Assembly: GCA_037444625.1 (NCBI GenBank)
Contig: JBBIMA010000014.1
Location: forward strand, 8,163-72,162
Direction: 5' to 3'
DNA from: DTHT01 sp037444625
GTDB lineage: Bacteria > Acidobacteriota > Terriglobia > Bryobacterales > Bryobacteraceae
Length of the DNA: 64,000 nucleotides
Positions 59,708 to 64,000 of this stretch are shown piece after piece. Made by a program: the position numbers and the translations under genes. Position 1 is the first letter of the stretch; every line of letters begins with the position of its first letter. Below the pieces are notes generated by a model. That model saw only the letters and a program-made list of their open reading frames with translations, was not told the origin of the DNA and did not search any database.

Positions 59708-60301
59708 TCAGGCCGCGGCGGCTACCTTTGTGAGTCGGGGCAGCCGCAGGAGAACGAAATCGCTCTTGCTCAAGGGCCGCTCCCATCCGATCCAGCGAAC
59801 GGCCAGGGCGCAGCCGGCCAGGGCGGCGTTCNNNNNNNNNNNNNNNNNNNNNNNNNNNNNNNNNNNNNNNNNNNNNNNNNNNNNNNNNNNNNNNNNNNNN
59901 NNNNNNNNNNNNNNNNNNNNNNNNNNNNNNNCGGCGTTCCGCGGCACGGCCCGCAGGGCGAGAAACGCCACCTCCAAGCCGGTGTACCCGAGCTGCCTTC
60001 GCAGGAGATCGGTGGGCTCGCAGGCCTCCAGGTAGCGCATGGGAACCTCGGGCGCGGCCAGCTTGGCGGCGCACAGGGACTGCACGCCGCCGCCTCCGTA
60101 GCGGACGTCGGCGGCATGCCCCCAGATCCCGGCCGGCATGACGGCGGTCGCTTTCCCCCCGTTGAACCCGTCTTGAAGGGCGGCGTGGAAAGTTACGCTG
60201 GGCAGGCTGATCTGGACGGTTCCATCGCCACGCGAGTAGCTCGCATTGGGATAGGGATAATCGGCCGCCGCATGGCCGGTGATGCCGATCTGAGGTCGCA
60301 T
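59708..60301 (-). CDS. Hypothetical protein interrupted by a scaffold gap
   Basis: A minus-strand frame starts with MRPQIGITGHAAADYPYPNA, has PSVTFHAALQDGFNGGKATA and AAKLAAPEVPMRYLEACEPT, and continues past the N run to IGWERPLSKSDFVLLRLPRL. If the contigs overlap by the 8 bases repeated at both sides of the gap, the frame stays open and gives about 161 residues. I do not recognise the family. It is convergent to the unknown gene at 57701 and divergent from rsmI. Confidence 0.45.
   Translation of the reverse strand: MRPQIGITGHAAADYPYPNASYSRGDGTVQISLPSVTFHAALQDGFNGGKATAVMPAGIWGHAADVRYGGGGVQSLCAAKLAAPEVPMRYLEACEPTDLLRRQLGYTGLEVAFLALRAVPRNAXXXXXXXXXXXXXXXXXXXXXXXXXXXXXXXXXXNAALAGCALAVRWIGWERPLSKSDFVLLRLPRLTKVAAAA
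59832..59931. other. Assembly gap of 100 Ns
   Basis: The run of exactly 100 Ns is a standard scaffold spacer rather than a measured distance. The left side ends CGGCGTTC and the right side begins CGGCGTTC, so the contigs may actually overlap by 8 nt. Confidence 0.95.
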
Positions 60302-60394
60302 TTGCCCCTCCGCTGAGTACTACGCCGCGCCGGGGATGAAACCTCATCTGGTGTGCGCTTGCTCCCGCGCCCGCCGGGCTACACTGAAAGCTGG

Positions 60395-61240
60395 ATGGGC
60401 GGCGGCAGGCTGTATCTGGTGGCGACGCCGATCGGCAACCTGGAAGACATCACGCTGCGCGCATTGCGCATTCTCCGCGAGGCGGATCTGGTGGCCTGCG
60501 AGGACACCCGCCAGACGCGCAAACTGCTGGAGCATTACGGCATCCAGAAGCCCACCGTCAGTTACCACGAGCACAACGAGGCGGCGCGGGCCGAAGAGCT
60601 GGCGGCCCGGCTTCACGAGGGCGCGCGAGTGGCGCTGGTTTGCGACGCCGGGACCCCGCTGGTTTCCGATCCGGGCTACCGACTGGTGCGCAAGGCGATC
60701 GAGCAGGGCATTCCAGTGGAGCCGGTGCCGGGTCCCTCCGCGCTGCTGGCGGCGCTGAGCGCTTCGGGATTGCCCACGGACTCCTTCCGGTTCTGCGGAT
60801 TTCTGCCCGCGCGCCCGGGCCCGCGGCGCAAGGCGCTGGCGGCGCTTCAGCACGAGCAGGCCACCGCGATTTTTTACGAGGCGCCGCATCGCATCCTGGA
60901 GGCGCTGGCCGACATCGAGGAGTTGCTCGGGTCGCGTCCGGTGGTGCTGGCGCGGGAACTCACCAAGCTGCACCAGGAGTTCCTGCGCGGCACGGCGGCT
61001 GAGCTGCGCCAGGCGCTGGCCGCGCGGCGGGGGGTCAAGGGCGAGATCACGCTGCTGATCGGGAAGGCGGCGGCCGAACCGGAGGCCGCCCGGCCGGCAC
61101 CGGAAGACCTGCGGGGGGAGGTGGAGGCCGCCATGAGCGCCGGGCTGGATCGCATCGAAGCCATCAAGGAGGTGGCGCGCCGCCGGGGGCTGCCCAAGCG
61201 CGAGCTCTACCGCCTGCTGGCCGAAGCGCCTTCTCGCTGA
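60395..61240 (+). CDS. rsmI: 16S rRNA 2'-O-ribose C1402 methyltransferase RsmI
   Basis: This is a 281-residue SAM-dependent tetrapyrrole-methylase-fold enzyme. LYLVATPIGNLEDITLRALR is the N-terminal signature, followed by ACEDTRQTRKLLEHYGI, LVCDAGTPLVSDPGYRLV, PVPGPSALLAALSASGLPTD, FCGFLPARPGPRRKAL, FYEAPHRILEAL and ARELTKLHQEFLRG, all RsmI hallmarks. It methylates C1402 of 16S rRNA. I start at the ATG at 60395; the frame extends 14 codons upstream without family support. A TACACT box lies 9 nt before the ATG. Confidence 0.96.
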   Translation: MGGGRLYLVATPIGNLEDITLRALRILREADLVACEDTRQTRKLLEHYGIQKPTVSYHEHNEAARAEELAARLHEGARVALVCDAGTPLVSDPGYRLVRKAIEQGIPVEPVPGPSALLAALSASGLPTDSFRFCGFLPARPGPRRKALAALQHEQATAIFYEAPHRILEALADIEELLGSRPVVLARELTKLHQEFLRGTAAELRQALAARRGVKGEITLLIGKAAAEPEAARPAPEDLRGEVEAAMSAGLDRIEAIKEVARRRGLPKRELYRLLAEAPSR

Positions 61241-61274
61241 GCGGCCGGAGCCGCATGTTACAATTCGATTTATT

Positions 61275-62342
61275 TTGCATCACGGGCGTCTTCGGGCTTT
61301 CTTTTTTCTGTGCGCCGCCTTCTTCTGGCCGGCCGGCAGGCGGTGCTTCGGCCAGGAGCTCAAGCGCCCCTCGCTTCAGATCGGCCCGGTGACCCTCCGT
61401 CCCTCGGGCTTCTTCGACGACACCACGATGTATCGGGACGCGACGACGGGGGATTCCATCAGCACGCGCTTCGCGGCGATCCCGCTCGAGGAGACCCCGG
61501 GCCAATGGTTGAATTCGCCGCGGCATTCGCGGGCGGCTTTGGAGGCCCGTCTGGAGGCGGGCGGCCGGTGGCTGGGCTATTGGGAATCGGATTTTCTGGA
61601 TGCTCCCGGCCGCTCGCCCTATCGGCTGCGCCAGCTTTGGGGAGAGTACGAGCGCGGCCCCTGGAAAATCCTGGCGGGACAGGCCTGGAGCTTGCTGCGG
61701 CCGAACCGCACGGGCATCTCCTCGCAGGGCGATCTGATGAACACGATCGTGGTGGAGCCGGCCTACCACGTGGGGCTGGCGGGCGTGCGCAACCGCCAGG
61801 TTCGCGTGACGCGGACGCTGGGCGGCTGGCAGGCGGCGCTGGCCTGGGAGTACCGCCGGGGCGGCGACGTGACGTTCAAGCTGGCGCGGGACGGCGGGCG
61901 GGCGCACTGGGAGGCGGTCCTGCTGGCCGGACACGGCGGCCGGAAGGGCGCGGGCGTGGCGGCGGTTCTGCGGGCGAGTGCGCGGCTGAGTTGGGTCAGC
62001 CAGCAGCTTGTCTCCGCAGGTTTGGGACCGGAGCTGGTGGGGCCGATGCCGGCCGGGGTGCGGGCCCATAGCACCCTCCACGGCTTGGAAGCCAAGCTGT
62101 CGGAGAAACTGGAGGCGTTCGCTTACGGCGGCGTGGCCTATGCCGGGCGATCCGCGGGAAACCGGGTGGTCCGCCAGTGGGCGGCCGGTTTTCATCGCAA
62201 GCTGTTCGATCACGCGGCTTGGGGTTCGACGTCGCTGTCGTTGCAATACTCGCAGCTCGACCGGAGCCTCTGGAGCGGCGCTCGCGGCCGGATGAATTAC
62301 TGGATGATCGGCCTGCGGCACTTCCTGCCCGCGCGGCGCTGA
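61275..62342 (+). CDS. Outer-membrane beta-barrel (porin-like) protein
   Basis: This is a 355-residue protein. The start is probably a TTG at 61275 giving the signal peptide MHHGRLRAFFFLCAAFFWPA; no in-frame ATG is suitable. The mature part is made of amphipathic strands with aromatic belts (GRWLGYWESDFLDAPGRSPY, RLRQLWGEYERGPWKILAGQ, LGGWQAALAWEYRRGGDVTF, GSTSLSLQYSQLDRS) like DcaP/porin-type barrels. It lies 34 nt after rsmI. A TACAAT box ends 10 nt before the TTG, so the transcript may be leaderless. Substrate unknown. Confidence 0.7.
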   Translation: MHHGRLRAFFFLCAAFFWPAGRRCFGQELKRPSLQIGPVTLRPSGFFDDTTMYRDATTGDSISTRFAAIPLEETPGQWLNSPRHSRAALEARLEAGGRWLGYWESDFLDAPGRSPYRLRQLWGEYERGPWKILAGQAWSLLRPNRTGISSQGDLMNTIVVEPAYHVGLAGVRNRQVRVTRTLGGWQAALAWEYRRGGDVTFKLARDGGRAHWEAVLLAGHGGRKGAGVAAVLRASARLSWVSQQLVSAGLGPELVGPMPAGVRAHSTLHGLEAKLSEKLEAFAYGGVAYAGRSAGNRVVRQWAAGFHRKLFDHAAWGSTSLSLQYSQLDRSLWSGARGRMNYWMIGLRHFLPARR

Positions 62343-62453
62343 AGCTCCGGGCGCGGCTTGCCGGAGCGCGAGGGATGGCACAATGAAGGCCGAGCCGGAG
62401 AGAGCTCTTCGGGCGGCGCCGGGCGCCCCCAGGGGAGGGAGGCGGGAGGTGCG

Positions 62454-63575
62454 ATGAGAAAGCTTGCTCGCGATGTCATGACCGCCCGGCAGCGCATCGA
62501 GGCCACGCTGCGGGGCGAGCTGCCGGATCGCGTGCCGATCTTCGATCTGATCCAGCACATCCCGCTGATCGAGCACGTCACGGGCCGCAAGGTCACGCCG
62601 GCCAACGCGCTGGAGCTGCTCTGCCGCACGATCGGAGAATGCCTGGACATCACGCGAGGCATCGCGCCTCCGGCCGAGGAGCGCATCGTGCGTCAGCCCG
62701 ACGGCTTCGTCTACAAGCAGGAATGGTGGACCACCTGGCTGGTGGAACGGCCCTTTCGCGACGTGGCCGGCCTGCTGGACTACATCCGGCGCAACATCGA
62801 GGAGATTTACGACCGCCGGCCGGGCGACATGTGGACGTTCGCGGGAAAAAGCAACGTTTGGGGTCAGGCCGTTCGCTCTCCGCGAGAGCAGTTCCTGGAG
62901 TTGCAGCAGATGGTGGGCGAGAACACCGTGCTGTTCCCGAACGAGAGTCCGGTGGGGCTGGACACGGCGCACATACGGGCCGGCCTGGAGCTGTTCGTTT
63001 ACTCTTACGCCGAGGATCCCGAGCTGGTCTCGAACTGGCTGGAAGCGCTCAACTGGGCTGAGATCCAGCGGGTGCACGAGACCGCCGACGCCGCCCTGTC
63101 CCCGGTGGCCCTGGTCTATGCCGACATCGCCGACAAACACCAGCCGCTGTTTTCGCCCGCCTTCCTGCGGCGCGAGTTTTTCCCGCGCCTGCGCAAGCTG
63201 GTGGAGGCCTGGCATGCGCACGGCGTCAAAGTCATCTTTCACTCGGACGGCAACCTGCTGCCGCTGCTCGAGGATTTCCGGGCCGCGGGCATTGACGGCC
63301 TGAACCCTCTGGAGCCGCTGGCCCGGATGGAGGCCGGCAAGGTGCGCCGCGCCCGGCCGGACTGGGTGTTGATGGGGGGCATTGACGCCAGCCAGCTCCT
63401 GCCCCTGGGCCGGCCGGAGGAAGTGCGCGTAGCGGTGCGCCGCACTATCCGGGAAGCGGGCGCGCAAGGCCGGCTCTGGCTGGGCTCCTCGACCGAGATT
63501 CATCCGGCGGTGAAGCTGGAAAACGTGCTGGCGATGTGGGACGAGGTGGAGCGTTCCGGCTACTATCAGGACTGA
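62454..63575 (+). CDS. Uroporphyrinogen-decarboxylase-like protein
   Basis: This is a 373-residue protein of the URO-D superfamily. The opening MTARQRIEATLRGELPDRVP, the central SPVGLDTAHIRAGLELFVYS, ADIADKHQPLFSPAFLRREF and HGVKVIFHSDGNLLPLLEDF are typical of the corrinoid methyltransferase-like branch (MtbA/MtaA-like) rather than HemE proper. A Zn-binding Cys/His set is not evident, and the reaction is unknown. GGGAGG precedes the ATG at 62454. The gene lies 111 nt after the porin-like gene. Confidence 0.78.
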   Translation: MRKLARDVMTARQRIEATLRGELPDRVPIFDLIQHIPLIEHVTGRKVTPANALELLCRTIGECLDITRGIAPPAEERIVRQPDGFVYKQEWWTTWLVERPFRDVAGLLDYIRRNIEEIYDRRPGDMWTFAGKSNVWGQAVRSPREQFLELQQMVGENTVLFPNESPVGLDTAHIRAGLELFVYSYAEDPELVSNWLEALNWAEIQRVHETADAALSPVALVYADIADKHQPLFSPAFLRREFFPRLRKLVEAWHAHGVKVIFHSDGNLLPLLEDFRAAGIDGLNPLEPLARMEAGKVRRARPDWVLMGGIDASQLLPLGRPEEVRVAVRRTIREAGAQGRLWLGSSTEIHPAVKLENVLAMWDEVERSGYYQD

Positions 63576-63612
63576 GCCGAAGTCCGGGCGGGACGATACC
63601 TCCCAACGGCCT

Positions 63613-64000
63613 TCAACGGCGCGTCACCACGACCGAGCGCCAGCCCGAATTGCCGGCGGCGTCGCGCGCCCGGATGACCAGCGTGTTGGTTCCCTGGTTG
63701 AGCGGAATGGGGCCGGTGGTCCACTGGGTGGTTCCCTGGGCGAGGCCGGAGGCGCCGGTGGAGCTGGACCAGCGGATCTCGCTGACGGCCACGTTGTCGG
63801 AGGCGGTACCGCGCAGGGTGATAGCGGAGGCGGAAGTCAACAGGGTGGCGGCGGCCGGGTAGAGGATGGTGAGCGAGGGCGCCACGGTGTCGGAGCCGGC
63901 GGGCGGCTTGGGCGGGGGCGCGGCGGGCGGCGGCGGATTGGCAGGCGTGTTGGGCGTCGAGGGCGGAGTGGGCGTGGAGGGCGGCTGCGGGTTGGAGGGC
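63613..64000 (-). CDS. C-terminal part of a protein with a bacterial Ig-like domain (runs off window)
   Basis: The minus strand from the window edge reads a Pro/Thr-rich linker (PSNPQPPSTPTPPSTPNTPA) and then APSLTILYPAAATLLTSASA to TLVIRARDAAGNSGWRSVVV, which is a typical bacterial Ig-like domain ending (Big family). The stop is at 63613-63615. The N-terminal part lies outside the window, so the full function is unknown; it is likely a large surface or secreted protein. Confidence 0.75.
   Translation of the reverse strand, partial: PSNPQPPSTPTPPSTPNTPANPPPPAAPPPKPPAGSDTVAPSLTILYPAAATLLTSASAITLRGTASDNVAVSEIRWSSSTGASGLAQGTTQWTTGPIPLNQGTNTLVIRARDAAGNSGWRSVVVTRR

Noticed and set aside
61164..63503. 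779-residue open frame on the minus strand
   Set aside because: It is antisense to the porin-like and URO-D-like genes and is rich in Arg/Pro/Gln without any domain pattern.
1..64000. CRISPR array, rRNA genes, riboswitches
   Set aside because: No regular direct repeats with spacers, no rRNA sequence and no known riboswitch core were seen on reading; structured RNAs without clear motifs cannot be excluded by eye.

Overview
The window is GC-rich, densely packed DNA that looks like an acidobacterium of the Solibacter/Bryobacter kind. The taxonomic call is an inference. It rests on two very large TonB-dependent receptors with an N-terminal carboxypeptidase-regulatory-like domain, many secreted DUF4091, DUF5060 and beta-helix enzymes, split sugar-catabolic operons, and a Pup-type gene set in an apparently Gram-negative genome. 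A 100-N run at 59832-59931 shows that this is a scaffold.

Layout. 1-5844: housekeeping genes (class V aminotransferase, proS, rpiB-glyA, a family 4 glycosyltransferase). 5805-7034: a small HTH regulator with a perfect palindrome in front of it, an AT-rich island, and a Cys-rich zinc-ribbon protein. 7184-9684: two metallophosphoesterases and a membrane protein. 9803-16134: a MoxR / DUF58 / VWA / VWA operon. 16168-22358: secreted or Tat-exported proteins (beta-helix, DUF4091, SelA-like PLP protein, an unknown). 22393-22830: tRNA-Arg(TCG) followed by a decayed integrase. 22855-32723 (minus): a tightly coupled operon of TonB receptor, two glycoside-hydrolase-like proteins, an Asp/Glu-racemase-like protein, an MFS transporter and a secreted protein. 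32943-46707: a second sugar locus (DUF5060/DUF4038 glycosidase, nucleoside-hydrolase-like protein, TonB receptor, permease, split transketolase, FGGY kinase, SorC regulator, FucI-like isomerase). Five copies of one palindrome, GCAT-N4-ATGC, sit at its promoters.

47014-59590 is the most striking part. It is a single-strand, overlapping gene run that joins a ubiquitin-like conjugation set (FHA-like/RING protein, E1-like, E2-like, ubiquitin-like protein, JAB/JAMM protease) to a pupylation set (ARC/Mpa-type AAA ATPase, Dop-like, a 67-residue Pup ending in GGQ, PafA-like), plus a degenerate ClpB-like AAA protein and two unknown proteins. No 20S proteasome subunit is present in the window.

After the scaffold gap come rsmI, an outer-membrane beta-barrel-like protein, a URO-D-like protein and the 3' end of an Ig-domain gene.

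How the genes probably work together. In the second sugar locus, the secreted glycosidase would release a sugar, the TonB receptor and permease would import it, and isomerase, kinase and split transketolase would feed it into pentose-phosphate-type metabolism, with the SorC protein repressing at the palindromes. In the Ubl/Pup locus, two different protein-tagging chemistries appear to be co-expressed with one unfoldase.
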